The translations under genes and the position numbers were made by a program. DNA of 64,000 nt from Clostridiaceae bacterium (GTDB taxonomy: Bacteria; Bacillota; Clostridia; Clostridiales; Clostridiaceae), in the NCBI GenBank assembly GCA_902363375.1, contig CABIZX010000001.1, forward strand, positions 1,364,001-1,428,000, read 5' to 3'. This document shows positions 42,178 through 52,216 of the stretch, one piece after another. The notes below the pieces were generated by a model. The model was not told the DNA's origin and made no database searches. It saw nothing but the letters and a program-made list of their open reading frames with translations. Numbering within the stretch: position 1 is the stretch's first letter; each line of letters starts with the position of its first letter.

Positions 42178-43584
42178 TTAAATATCTAGTAGGAATGCTT
42201 CGTATGCTCTACAAGTTTCATATATATCTGCTTTACTTGCAATTTCCCATGGTGCATGCATGTTGTGTAAAGCCACACCTGAGTCTATAACTTCCATTCC
42301 ATACTCTGCAAGAATGTAAGCTATAGTACCACCGCCACCTTGGTCAACCTTTCCAAGTTCTGATGTTTGCCAATAAACATTATGCTTATCCATTACTCTT
42401 CTTAATTGAGCAATAAACTCAGGGTTTGCATCGTTACATCCACCTTTACCTCTTGCTCCAGTGTATTTGTTAAATACTACCCCTTTACCAAAGAATGCAT
42501 TATTTTGTTTTTCACTTACTGATGGATAGTTTGGGTCGAAAGCAGCGCTTACGTCTGAAGAAAGCATTTTAGAGTTTGCAAGAGCTCTTCTAACTTTAAG
42601 TTCACTGTAATCCTCAACAAGATTTACAAGCTCTGCTACTGTATTTTCGAAGAATTTTGATTGCATTCCAGTAGCACCTTGGCTTCCAACTTCCTCTTTA
42701 TCTACAAGTAATGTTATACAAGTTTTATCTGTGCTATTTATTTTCATCATTGCTTCAAAAGAAGTATATGCACAGATTCTATCATCATGACCATATGCCA
42801 TAACCATTGAGCTATCTAGTCCATAGCTTCTAGCTCTTCCAGCTGGAACAACCTCTAATTCAGCTGATACAAAGTCTTCCTCTGTAATTCCATATTTTTC
42901 ATTAAGAAGTCTTAATATGTTAAGTTTAACTCTATTTTTAGCTTCTTTGTCTTCTACTGGCATAGAGCCAACACATACGTTTAGGCTTTCACCTTCAATT
43001 CCTTTTGCTAAAGTCTTAGCCATTTGATCTGCAGATAAATGAACTAATAAATCTGATATTCCAACTACTGGATCTTTATCGTCTTCACCTATAACTATGT
43101 TTACTAAGCTTCCATCTTTTTTAATTACAACCCCATGAATTGCTAGTGGTATAGTAACCCATTGGTATTTCTTAATTCCACCATAGTAATGAGTTTTAAG
43201 TAATGCTAAATCTGAATCTTCATATAGTGGATTTTGTTTAAGATCAAGTCTTGGTGAATCAATATGTGCACCTAATATTTTAAATCCTTTTTCTATAGGC
43301 TCAGTTCCTATTAAAAATAAAGCAAGAGTTTTTCCCATGCAATTTGCATAAACCTTATCTCCGGCTTTAAGCTTTCTTCCTTCCGCTATACATTGATTTA
43401 TATCTACATATCCTTCTTTTTCAGCTAGATCTACAAATTCATTGACGCATTCTCTTTCAGTTTTACATTTTGACATAAAGTCTATATATCTATCTGATAA
43501 TTCAAATGCTTTATTTAAGTCTTCCTTTCCGTATTTATCCCAAACTGATTCATATTTCTTCTCTAATTTTTTTAAATCTTCCAT
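42178..43584 (-). CDS. M18-family zinc aminopeptidase
   Basis: A 468-residue tetrahedral-type cytosolic aminopeptidase removing N-terminal residues from peptides. Metal and catalytic residues are visible: GAHIDSPRLDLK, MAYGHDDRICAY, LVDKEEVGSQGATG (Glu-Glu), SSDVSAAFDPNYP and LHNMHAPWEIASKAD (final His). Acidic N-terminal residues are the usual preference in bacterial members. The ATG at 43584 lies 7 bases after GGGAGGG; the longer reading from 43605 has none. It is monocistronic. Confidence 0.93.
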   Translation of the reverse strand: MEDLKKLEKKYESVWDKYGKEDLNKAFELSDRYIDFMSKCKTERECVNEFVDLAEKEGYVDINQCIAEGRKLKAGDKVYANCMGKTLALFLIGTEPIEKGFKILGAHIDSPRLDLKQNPLYEDSDLALLKTHYYGGIKKYQWVTIPLAIHGVVIKKDGSLVNIVIGEDDKDPVVGISDLLVHLSADQMAKTLAKGIEGESLNVCVGSMPVEDKEAKNRVKLNILRLLNEKYGITEEDFVSAELEVVPAGRARSYGLDSSMVMAYGHDDRICAYTSFEAMMKINSTDKTCITLLVDKEEVGSQGATGMQSKFFENTVAELVNLVEDYSELKVRRALANSKMLSSDVSAAFDPNYPSVSEKQNNAFFGKGVVFNKYTGARGKGGCNDANPEFIAQLRRVMDKHNVYWQTSELGKVDQGGGGTIAYILAEYGMEVIDSGVALHNMHAPWEIASKADIYETCRAYEAFLLDI

Positions 43585-43787
43585 GAAAATCCCTCCCAAT
43601 AACATTTTTAGTTATAAAATTCTACTTTCATATTACTCCAAATTTAATATATTTACAATTTAAATTTGTGAAAATTTTAAATGTACATTATATTTAAATT
43701 TTTGTAATAAATTTTGTTTAAGAGTAACTAATATAACTAATTTTTTTGTGAAATTATTCTTTAAACTATATTTTTTCCTTAAATGTC

Positions 43788-44699
43788 CTAAGAGTTTTGA
43801 CTATCCATAATTCTTTTTTCAATAGTTTCTACAGCTGTAGAGTTAGAAGTAGCATTATATCTAAAGTTAGCTGCTGCAGCCTCTATGATAACCGCTATAT
43901 TACGGCCTGGCTTTAAAGGTAGAACTATCTTTTCTACTTCAACACCTAATATCTCCATATATTCTTTATCTACTCCTAATCTTTCATACTTATCACTTCC
44001 ATCCCAATTTACTAGAGAAATAACTAAACTAATCTTCTTTTGAGACACTATACAACTACTTCCATATATTGCTGACACATCAATAATTCCCATACCCCTA
44101 ACTTCAAGCATTCCTGTAGTTATATAAGGGCAAGATCCATATAAATTCCCATCTATTTCTTTTATATCTACTGCATCATCAGCTCCGAGCCTGTGTCCCC
44201 TTTTAATAAGTTCCAATGCTGCTTCACTTTTTCCTATTCCACTTTCTCCTATAATTAAGATTCCAATTCCATATACATCTACTAAAACCCCGTGAAGCCT
44301 AGTTTCTGGTGCCAGCTCAGAATCTAAAAAATTACTTACCCTATTTATAAATTTTGTGGATTTATCACTACTTCTAAGTACACTTACATTTTTAATTCTA
44401 GCCTCTTCTAAAAATTCATCATGTACTTTTAAACCACTTGTTATAATTACTCCTGGTATTGGAAAAGAAAAATATTTTTTAATTCTACGTATTCTTACTT
44501 CAGGATCTAAACACTTTAAATAACTCCACTCAGTTTTTCCTACAATCTGAATTCTTTTGTTATCAAAATAATCATAAAATCCAGCAAACTGTAATCCTGG
44601 TCTATGAATATCACTTACTGCAATGTTAGACTCTAAATCTCCTTCTACTAGCACTTCCAACTTATAGTTTTTAACTAGATCTAAAACTTTTACTCCCAT
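43788..44699 (-). CDS. hprK: HPr kinase/phosphorylase
   Basis: It phosphorylates and dephosphorylates Ser46 of HPr and so sets carbon catabolite control. The 303 residues have the N-terminal HPrK fold, His137 (RLHGVLVDVYG), the P-loop GESGIGKS (151-158), HRLGADDAVDI and the signature LEVRGMGIIDV. GGAGG lies before the ATG. A DUF896 gene ends about 60 bases upstream and may be co-transcribed; no lgt or other usual partner is present. Confidence 0.96.
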   Translation of the reverse strand: MGVKVLDLVKNYKLEVLVEGDLESNIAVSDIHRPGLQFAGFYDYFDNKRIQIVGKTEWSYLKCLDPEVRIRRIKKYFSFPIPGVIITSGLKVHDEFLEEARIKNVSVLRSSDKSTKFINRVSNFLDSELAPETRLHGVLVDVYGIGILIIGESGIGKSEAALELIKRGHRLGADDAVDIKEIDGNLYGSCPYITTGMLEVRGMGIIDVSAIYGSSCIVSQKKISLVISLVNWDGSDKYERLGVDKEYMEILGVEVEKIVLPLKPGRNIAVIIEAAAANFRYNATSNSTAVETIEKRIMDSQNS

Positions 44700-44756
44700 C
44701 TTACTCCTCCACCATACTAAATTACCGAATATAGCTTCTAAATTTGTTTTCTATTT

Positions 44757-44972
44757 CTAATTATTGTGTTTTGGATCTAAAGGCCTATATCCGCTGATTT
44801 GGGCTTTAAAATTCTTTTTAACATTATCTATGTATCTCCTTCTTAAAGCCTGCTGTCTATTTTTTTCTTCCTCTGTTAATCCATCCTCTTGACTCTTTTT
44901 ATATAGTGCATTTATTTCTTCAATAACTTCTTCTATTTTCATATCATCAATATTTTTATATAATTTGCTCAT
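44757..44972 (-). CDS. DUF896 (UPF0291) family protein
   Basis: A 71-residue helical protein. EEVIEEINALYKKSQEDGLT, EEEKNRQQALRRRYID and KNFKAQISGYRPLD match the DUF896/YnzC family, whose Bacillus member YnzC is a small helical hairpin linked to SOS-era genes; its role is unclear. The start at 44972 follows GAGGAGG; this gives a ten-residue extension over typical homologues. Confidence 0.88.
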   Translation of the reverse strand: MSKLYKNIDDMKIEEVIEEINALYKKSQEDGLTEEEKNRQQALRRRYIDNVKKNFKAQISGYRPLDPKHNN

Positions 44973-45309
44973 TATTCTCCTCCTCTAAAATAGTGTATAT
45001 TACTATTTTATTAAACATATTTCTTTATTGTTTTTTTTGCGGCGATTAAAGTATAAATTTTTATGTTTTTTAAATTATATTAAATATATATAATCTCAAT
45101 GTCGTAAAAGATACCATTACATTATTTTCCAATTATCCTAAAATCGCACCACGTCGTTTCCATATATTTCCTGCTTAGTCTTTCATGATATATTTATCCT
45201 TTTTGTGGAGATTTTTGTAAAACCAAACATGAATTTGACTATTAATAATTATTAACATTGGGCTGTATGTCTGTTAAAATAAAAATATAAAGTTTAAGGA
45301 TGTGATTGT
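44973..45309. other. intergenic region upstream of the Spo0E-like gene
   Basis: AT-rich divergent gap. A short GC-richer island (AATCGCACCACGTCG, about 45143-45157) stands out but I could not assign it. TTGACT occurs at 45235-45240 without a good -10 at 16-18 bases. No ORF is seen. Confidence 0.4.
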
Positions 45310-45507
45310 ATGTTATCAAAATTTAATTTACTGAATCAAAAAATTAAATCTTTAAAAATGTTACTGCATGTACTGCTTAGATTTAAAAGGCCCACAGATA
45401 ATATTGTTGTAATATGCTCTCAGCATTTGGATGAATACATTGTAGAATATCAAAAATTAAATCATACTAAACATAAGAACCATAAGAATCATAAGAAATT
45501 AGCTTAA
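45310..45507 (+). CDS. Spo0E-like aspartyl-phosphate phosphatase family protein
   Basis: A 65-residue protein with the Spo0E signature: a first helix (LNQKIKSLKMLLHVLL), a loop, then NIVVICSQHLDEYIVEYQKL, where SQxLDxxIxxY is the conserved core. Spo0E proteins remove phosphate from Spo0A-P and so delay sporulation; many clostridial copies are uncharacterised. The tail is a His/Lys/Asn repeat (KHKNHKNHKK). AAGGATGTGA precedes the ATG. The match is by motif and length only. Confidence 0.7.
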   Translation: MLSKFNLLNQKIKSLKMLLHVLLRFKRPTDNIVVICSQHLDEYIVEYQKLNHTKHKNHKNHKKLA

Positions 45508-45699
45508 TATCTCCCCTTATTTATTAGATACTGACATTTTAAATTTTCATTATAGTGCTAATTAATGTAATTACAATTTAAATCTGTATTATATATAACT
45601 TAAATACAATATCACAATTAATGGTATCAAAAAATATTTACCTGTAGTTTCTATTTGGACAAGCATACTATTTTAGGAACTACCCCCATTAAATATAAC

Positions 45700-46065
45700 T
45701 ATATATTATTTGTTTTCTTTATATTTTGGTTAAATATAGACCTTTTACTCTGAATCACTTAATATCTATCCATTAATGATTTTAATGGTGATGAAAACAT
45801 TTCAAAATACATAGGTGATACTAAAATAATTATATCACTTGCTTCTATTTTTTATAAACCTGAGTCATAGTATCCTTTTAACTGATCGCTCTCCTAGAAC
45901 CTTACTACAGTATTTACAATTAGTATAAGGTTTAATATCTATTAAATAACAATTAATATAACCTATCTCTATATTATCCTTAACTTACTTTAAAAGAACA
46001 TTTAAAACTTTATTTGTATGCCCGTCAAAATTAGGCAAACCATTTATTACAAGTAATTTTTTCAT
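45700..46065 (-). pseudogene. decayed NAD(P)H-dependent FMN reductase (flavodoxin-like fold)
   Basis: On the minus strand from an ATG at 46065 the frame reads MKKLLVINGLPNFDGHTNK, the flavin-phosphate loop of the family (usually GSPRxxGNT), meets a stop after residue 26, then continues in the same frame with IEIGYINCYLIDIKPYTNC and YCSK. After a frameshift near 45855 another frame gives EASDIIILVSPMYFEMFSS and PLKSLMDRY, the second flavin-binding segment. Several stops and the shift show that the gene is dead. The 3' end is uncertain. Confidence 0.75.
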
Positions 46066-46071
46066 AGCAAA

Positions 46072-46464
46072 CTATAACTCTAAGATTAGTTCATCTATAT
46101 CTACTGGCAAGGTTTCCCTATAAAAAGCTACTAGAAAGCTCATTGAATCATAATCATCTTCTGAAAGCTCATAGGATAACATCTCATAGTCTAAGTCATA
46201 ATCCTCTGAAATTTCATCTATAATATCATTTATATTATCTATGGCAGTGTCATTTAAGTATGGTAAGAAATACTCTTGGTACCATTGTTCACCTTCTCGT
46301 GCTTCATTACACTCTTCATTAGCAAATTCTCTTGCTCCTGCAATTTCTAACTCATCAAACTCATAAGAAAATTTAATTATAAAGCACTGATCATCTTTCT
46401 CTATTTCCTTAATGTTTTCTAAATCATTCTCCTCTAAAATTTCTATAATTTCCTCTTTATTCAT
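46072..46464 (-). CDS. acidic hypothetical protein
   Basis: A very acidic 130-residue protein that I cannot assign to a named family. It is full of E and D, including IDNINDIIDEISEDYDLDYEM, and has a KFSYEFDELEIAGAREFANEE stretch suggesting an alpha/beta fold. The ATG at 46464 lies 9 bases after AAGGAG; the reading from 46506 adds 14 residues without a site. It ends 6 bases before the start of the dead flavin-reductase gene, so the two may once have formed an operon. Confidence 0.65.
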   Translation of the reverse strand: MNKEEIIEILEENDLENIKEIEKDDQCFIIKFSYEFDELEIAGAREFANEECNEAREGEQWYQEYFLPYLNDTAIDNINDIIDEISEDYDLDYEMLSYELSEDDYDSMSFLVAFYRETLPVDIDELILEL

Positions 46465-46506
46465 ATCACAATACTCCTTTATATTTTTATAAACATTTAT
46501 TTTCAT

Positions 46507-46820
46507 TATATCCTTTTAATTTTTACATTTATAAGTTTCTATATACACATTTTTTAATTAATATATGGCTTGCACGCTACTATAATACATATTCTAATTA
46601 TTCTATATAAAATAATTCGTAAATTTTACCTTTATTATATAATAATCTAAATTTTAGTATAAATCCATTGAAATTTTAAGTGGATTTATATAATAATTTA
46701 AGTTAATAAAAGTATTATAGCAATTTTGTACACACTAAGTGAGAGTTTAAAGATAAATTTATTGTGCTCTTTAAAATATTAATCCATTTAAAAATCACCA
46801 AATAAAACCATGCAAGAACA
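46507..46820. other. AT-rich intergenic region with a hairpin
   Basis: Contains a 9-base inverted repeat (46659-46667 with 46681-46689). No ORF with a ribosome site and no clear promoter for the acidic protein gene could be identified. Confidence 0.4.
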
Positions 46821-46856
46821 AAAGCCATTAATAGCAATATCTATTAATAGCTTTTT
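46821..46856 (-). terminator. def terminator
   Basis: Fourteen-base arms (46821-46834 and 46841-46854, one G-U pair), 6-base loop. It lies 28 bases past the def stop on the minus strand. Confidence 0.65.
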
Positions 46857-46884
46857 AACTCTAATATTATAGATTAAATTAGTT

Positions 46885-47364
46885 TTATTCTTCCCCTTCA
46901 ACTAATTCATACATTTCATCAGCTTTTTCCATATAAAGAATTCCCTCTAAATGATCCATTTCATGACAAAATACTCTCGCCATAAAATCCTCTACTTCAT
47001 ACTTCATAAGCTTACCATCTTCATTTAAAGCTTCAACAACCATTTTAGTAGGTCTCTCAACTAATCCTTCATATCCAACATAGCTAAGACATCCCTCATA
47101 ATCCCTAGTTGTTTCCTTAGATGATTTAATAACCTTCGGATTTATTAATATTATAGGCGAAGTATTATCAGGTGTCACATCAATTAATATAACTCTTTTA
47201 TTTACAGCTATTTGCGGTGCTGCAAGTCCAACACCTTCAACTGTTGATAATGTATCTTTTAAGTCTTGGATTAATTCTCTTATTTCTTCATTTATTTCAA
47301 CTACAGTATCACTAATCTTTTTTAAATGTTCATCTCCATATTGAACTATTTTCTTCACTGCCAT
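46885..47364 (-). CDS. def: peptide deformylase
   Basis: It removes the formyl group from new proteins. The 159 residues have the three motifs GVGLAAPQI (44-52), EGCLS with metal ligand Cys92, and HEMDH with His134 and His138. The third motif and length are of the type 2-like or short type 1 form seen in clostridia. GGGGT lies before the ATG. It is not next to fmt, which is the usual partner. Confidence 0.96.
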   Translation of the reverse strand: MAVKKIVQYGDEHLKKISDTVVEINEEIRELIQDLKDTLSTVEGVGLAAPQIAVNKRVILIDVTPDNTSPIILINPKVIKSSKETTRDYEGCLSYVGYEGLVERPTKMVVEALNEDGKLMKYEVEDFMARVFCHEMDHLEGILYMEKADEMYELVEGEE

Positions 47365-47503
47365 CTTAAGTTACCCCTTTCGTATTCCTTTTCTAAATAT
47401 ATTAAAACATATTTTTATATATTTTTCATCCACATATATAAAAATTTCTAAAAGACTAAATAATAAATAATCCTTTAAAAATCTTAATCTATGAATTAAT
47501 ACT

Positions 47504-49339
47504 TTAAATTATATCTATATTATTCTTTTTAATCCAATAATCTACCTGAATAATATATGCTAAAACTTGAGGTGTCCTCATAAGTTGACCATACCAAGGC
47601 GTAGTAAGTGCATAAGGATTATTAATAATTTCATCTACAGTTTGATGATTTAAAAGCTGAGATACTATAGAATTGTTGTCCCTTAATATATCTTTAACTC
47701 TATTACTAACTATATCCATATATATTGGATTATGTGTCTTGGGATATGGACTCTTTTTTCTCCAAAGCACTTTATCTGGCAATATTCCTTTCATCGCTTC
47801 TCTAACAATGCCCTTCTCTCTCCCATCTAAAGATTTAATACTCCAAGGCATGTTATATGCGTATTCAACTATACGATAATCACAGAAAGGAACTCTTACT
47901 TCTAATCCACTATACATACTCATTCTATCTTTTCTATCTAATAAAGTTTGCATAAACCAATTAATATTTAACATAAACATTTCTCTCATTCGTGCATCTA
48001 AAATACTATCTGTAGGTAGTTTATCTGTATTATTTATAGTATCATTATATCTATCATGCACATACTCTTCACCATCTCTTATAATTCCATCTTTTAATAT
48101 ATTATTTCTTATATCTAAAGTTCTAGACCATGGAAAAGAGCTTTCAAATAAAATTTCTCTATTGTGATACCAAGGATATCCTCCAAATATTTCATCGGCA
48201 CACTCTCCAGAAATTGCCACAGTAAAATTCTCTTTAACCTCTCTACAAAATAGTAAAAGCGATGAATCTATATCAGCCATTCCTGGTAAGTCTCGCGCAT
48301 AAACAGCCTCTTCCAATGCCTTAGCTAAATCATAGTTTCGCAATATTACTTCCTTATGGTTAGAGCCTATATAATTACTCATAAGTTTTATATATTCCAT
48401 ATCACTGTCTGGCTGAAAAATATTCTTTTTAAAATACTTTTCATTATCAGCATAGTCTACAGAGTATGTGGTAAGCTTACCTTTATTATTATTTTTATAA
48501 TAATCAGCTGCAACATTAGATATAATGCTTGAATCTAAGCCCCCTGATAAAAAGCAACAAAGCGGTACATCTGAATCAAGTTGCTTAACTATAGCATCAG
48601 TAATTAAGTATCTAGTCTTTTCAATGGTTGTTTTGATATCATCTTCATGTTCTTTAGCTATCAAACTCCAATATTTTTTGATATTGATTCCATCATTATC
48701 TAAAGTTAAAAATTCTCCTGGTTTTATCTCCTTAATTCCTTTAATTATACCTTCCCCTAGAGTTCTACCTGGGCCTAACATAAATAACTCTTTAAGTCCA
48801 TCTTTATCAATCACTGGTTTGACCATAGGATTAGCTAATAGTGTTTCAATTTGAGATCCAAAAATTATACCACCTGAGTAAGGATAATAAAATAACGGCT
48901 TAACCCCCATTCTATCCCTAGCCATGAATAACTTCTGCTTATTCTCATCCCATATTGCAAAGGCATAAATTCCATTTAACTTTTCAACGCATCTATCACC
49001 AAAATATACATAGGTGGCTAATAAAACCTCTGTATCACAGTACCCATTAAATTCATATCCTAGTGAGGTCAATTCACTTCTAAGTTCTGAAGTATTATAA
49101 ATCTCTCCATTATATACTAAAGTATAATTTTTATTATCTTTTTTATAGATCATGGGCTGTTTTCCATTCTCCGGATCAATAACAATCAATCTTCTATGAA
49201 TTAAACAAGCATTTTTATTAACATAAATACCACCAGCATCTGGCCCTCTTCTTATCAAAGTTTTAGACATATTATCTAAAATAGTCTCGCTATCTGTTAA
49301 ATCCTTGTTGTAATCAATCCATCCAGCTATCCCACACAT
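47504..49339 (-). CDS. asnB: asparagine synthase (glutamine-hydrolysing)
   Basis: It makes asparagine from aspartate using glutamine amide nitrogen and ATP. The 611 residues begin MCGIAGW, so Cys2 is the glutaminase nucleophile, with RGPDAGG and YNGEIYN in the amidotransferase half. The synthetase half has the PP-loop FLSGGLDSS and SGECADEIFGGYPW. Length and both domains are complete. GGAGG lies before the ATG. It is monocistronic; I found no T-box leader upstream. Confidence 0.96.
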   Translation of the reverse strand: MCGIAGWIDYNKDLTDSETILDNMSKTLIRRGPDAGGIYVNKNACLIHRRLIVIDPENGKQPMIYKKDNKNYTLVYNGEIYNTSELRSELTSLGYEFNGYCDTEVLLATYVYFGDRCVEKLNGIYAFAIWDENKQKLFMARDRMGVKPLFYYPYSGGIIFGSQIETLLANPMVKPVIDKDGLKELFMLGPGRTLGEGIIKGIKEIKPGEFLTLDNDGINIKKYWSLIAKEHEDDIKTTIEKTRYLITDAIVKQLDSDVPLCCFLSGGLDSSIISNVAADYYKNNNKGKLTTYSVDYADNEKYFKKNIFQPDSDMEYIKLMSNYIGSNHKEVILRNYDLAKALEEAVYARDLPGMADIDSSLLLFCREVKENFTVAISGECADEIFGGYPWYHNREILFESSFPWSRTLDIRNNILKDGIIRDGEEYVHDRYNDTINNTDKLPTDSILDARMREMFMLNINWFMQTLLDRKDRMSMYSGLEVRVPFCDYRIVEYAYNMPWSIKSLDGREKGIVREAMKGILPDKVLWRKKSPYPKTHNPIYMDIVSNRVKDILRDNNSIVSQLLNHQTVDEIINNPYALTTPWYGQLMRTPQVLAYIIQVDYWIKKNNIDII

Positions 49340-49519
49340 AATTATCCTCCATTAAATTAATCCATAAATCACTATTGAATTTTATTGATACTAAAACTAA
49401 CCTCATATCACATTAAAATTAAATAAGAAATTTATACATATTATAATATTTAACTTTTTATAATTTTGTTACTATAATTATAATGGAGGATACAACTACA
49501 CTAAGTCTTTTAATTTATT

Positions 49520-49861
49520 TCAAGCTAAAAAACCTACATAATAACATATTAGAATTATCATAGAAATACATCCTCGCAATACATGATGTTTTAAATTTAA
49601 TTGATTAAATAGTTTATATCCATGAATTATTGCAGCTATGTGTATTAGTATCAATCCTACTAAAAGCACATATATCATACTATTTCCTCTACTAAATTCT
49701 ACAATAGATGCAAAGAGAATAGCTATACTTCCACCAATCATAACTAAATTAGGAAAAATATTATCTCTACTTTGTCTAATTGCCATAGTGCAAGCAATAA
49801 TAGATAATCCACCATATACGACTACTAGAATCATGGTGATAAATTTAAATGCTATAGACAT
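49520..49861 (-). CDS. small four-helix membrane protein, unknown
   Basis: A 113-residue protein with four hydrophobic helices (about 7-25, 37-57, 63-83 and 94-112) joined by short polar loops such as MAIRQSRDNIFPN. I do not recognise the family. GTAGGAGG lies just before the ATG. It is a stand-alone gene between asnB and the broken S9 peptidase. Confidence 0.65.
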   Translation of the reverse strand: MSIAFKFITMILVVVYGGLSIIACTMAIRQSRDNIFPNLVMIGGSIAILFASIVEFSRGNSMIYVLLVGLILIHIAAIIHGYKLFNQLNLKHHVLRGCISMIILICYYVGFLA

Positions 49862-49958
49862 GGTTTCCTCCTACATCTCTTCTATTAACTTATAAGGCAT
49901 ATAACTATTATATATTTTTAAGTAGTTTATGTTCTTACTAGAATTTTCATTCTAATTA

Positions 49959-49990
49959 ATAAAAGGGACTTTTCCAAAAGTCCCTTTTAT
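49959..49990 (-). terminator. terminator of the S9 peptidase gene
   Basis: Twelve-base perfect arms (49959-49970 and 49979-49990) directly after the stop, with AT-rich tail. Confidence 0.75.
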
Positions 49991-51994
49991 CTATTTCAAA
50001 TGTTCTTCAAACCAATTTGTTATTTCTGTAAGCCTTCTTATTCTATGTTTTGGCTTTCCACTTCTACTAAGCTCATGATTTTCGCCTCTAAACATACAAA
50101 GTCTAGCTTCAACTCCATAATATTTTAACGCTGTAAACATCTGTAGCCCTTCTGCAAGCCAACATCTATAATCTTCTTCTGAATGTATAAATAAGGTTGG
50201 TGTCTTAACTTTGTCTGCATATTTAAGCGGTGAATGATACCATAACTTATCCATATTATTCCATGGAGTGCCTCCATTTTGATCATCTACAAAGTAGAAA
50301 CCTATGTCTGTAGTACAGAATTTAGAAATCCAATTTGATATGCTTCTTTGGGATGCAGCTGCTTTAAATCTATCAGTATGACCAATTATCCAGTTAGTCA
50401 TAAATCCACCATAAGATCCTCCTGTTACACCTATGTTGCTTACATCAATATTTTTATATTTTTTTAATACATTATCAGTAAATCTCATAATATCATCATA
50501 GTCAATGGTTCCATATTTCCCACGAATATCTGCATAGGCACTTCCATGTCCATCACTGCCTCGCGGATTGCAGAAAAATACAAAATACCCCATATTAGCC
50601 CATAGTTGCATCTCATGATAAAATACTTCACCATAAACAGTTTTAGGGCCGCCATGGATATCTAGAATAGCAGGATATTTCTTATTTTCTTCAAAATCCA
50701 CAGGTTTTAATACCCAACCTTCAACCATTATACCTGGTTCTGTCTCAAACTCTAATCTTTCTGGTTTTGAAACTTTTAACTCATCTTGTGTCCATTGATT
50801 AAAATGTGAGATTTCATATTCAATTCCATCTCTTAATGAATATATCTCTTGTAACTTTTGATTTCTAAGACCTATAAATAATAAATTACCATCTTTTACA
50901 TCAAAACAATCTATAGCGCCTTTTGAAAAACTTACTTTTTCAATATTTCCACTTATATCAATTCTATTAATATAAGAACTATCTATTTCTGTAGTTATAA
51001 AGTATAAATAGTTACCATCTATTGCTATAGATTTTCCTCCGCCATATCTACAATCTGAACCTACAGAGTTCCATGTGCTTCTATTAAAGTCTGGTGCCAA
51101 CAAAGTTTTATTATTACCACTTATATCTATTAAATAGAATTTTCCATCTTCATTAACTCCATATTCCTTCATGTCACTACCTATTGCTATCAATGTATCT
51201 TCATTGATGAAACTAACATGTCCATAAGAAAATTTTTCTTCTTTGTTAATTAAACTTAATTCATCTAGTTTTACATCATAAATATATAAATCATCGTTAA
51301 GTGGCGCTTTGTCCTCATATGAATTTGCAGTAAATACTACTTTACTTTTTTCTTCATTTAATTCTATTGACATGACTGAAGTATATTTATCAGTTATTAG
51401 TTTTATTTCCCCTGTATTTACTATATATTTATATAAACCGCTTCTCTTTTTATTAGTGAATCCACCACCATTACTCCAAAATGGTATCTCATCTAAAACT
51501 TCATAATCCTTTTCTTCTTTTTTAGTTTTTAATTTTTCAATTTTTTCTTCTTCAGAAAGCTCAAAGAAACTTTTTTCTCCTACTTTATGAATTGCAGTAA
51601 ATAAAAATGTATTTGAATCTAATTCAATTATATCTTCAACAGTCATAGGAATATTAAAAGCCTTAATAGCCTCTCCACCATGAACATTCAATTTGTAAAA
51701 TTGAGAGAATTCCTCGCCTTCTTCAAGTTTCTTTTTGTTCTTACTATCTCTTACTTCCTGAAATAATACAGTTTCATTATCTTAAAGCCATATAAAACTT
51801 CTAGCCTTATTAAAAGATGTTAGTTGATAATACTTGTTTGATTTTAAATTATAGAGCCACAGATTAGAGTCATATCCATTATCTTCAACATTACAGTCAG
51901 ATACCACAAAGCATGCATTATCCCCTTTTGGTGAAAATTTTAAAGATGATAGAAATTTATATTTTGTAAAGTCATCCAGTTGAATATTTCTCAT
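49991..51994 (-). pseudogene. S9 acylaminoacyl/dipeptidyl peptidase interrupted by one in-frame stop
   Basis: A 667-codon peptidase gene whose frame is open throughout except for a TAA at 51782-51784 (codon 71). Upstream lies the start of the beta-propeller (LSSLKFSPKGDNACFVVSD, then NKARSFIWL); downstream the frame resumes as DNETVLFQEVRD. The C-terminal alpha/beta hydrolase is intact: GGSYGGFMTNW holds the nucleophile Ser, SEEDYRCW the Asp and ENHELSRSG the His. The missing codon was probably GAA or GAT. The true start is the ATG at 51994 behind GGGGGGG. A TTG at 51691 could restart translation, but that product would lack part of the propeller. Confidence 0.85.
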
Positions 51995-52216
51995 TACATT
52001 CCCCCCCAATTTCTGTTTTAATTATATTGATAATTATACCATAAATGTATATTAATTATATGAAATATTCTATATTTCTATCAAAATCATTTGTCATAAT
52101 ATATATTTCATAAAAACATATGTACCTAATTCCATAATTAATATATAATATATTTAATTATTTAGAACTATATATTTCTAATAATTAGTATTTAACAAAA
52201 GATAATAGGTGAAAAA

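Noticed and set aside
45100..45112. TGTCGTAA as a possible Spo0A box before the Spo0E-like gene
   Set aside because: It differs from TGTCGAA in the core and lies about 200 bases from the start; too weak to claim.
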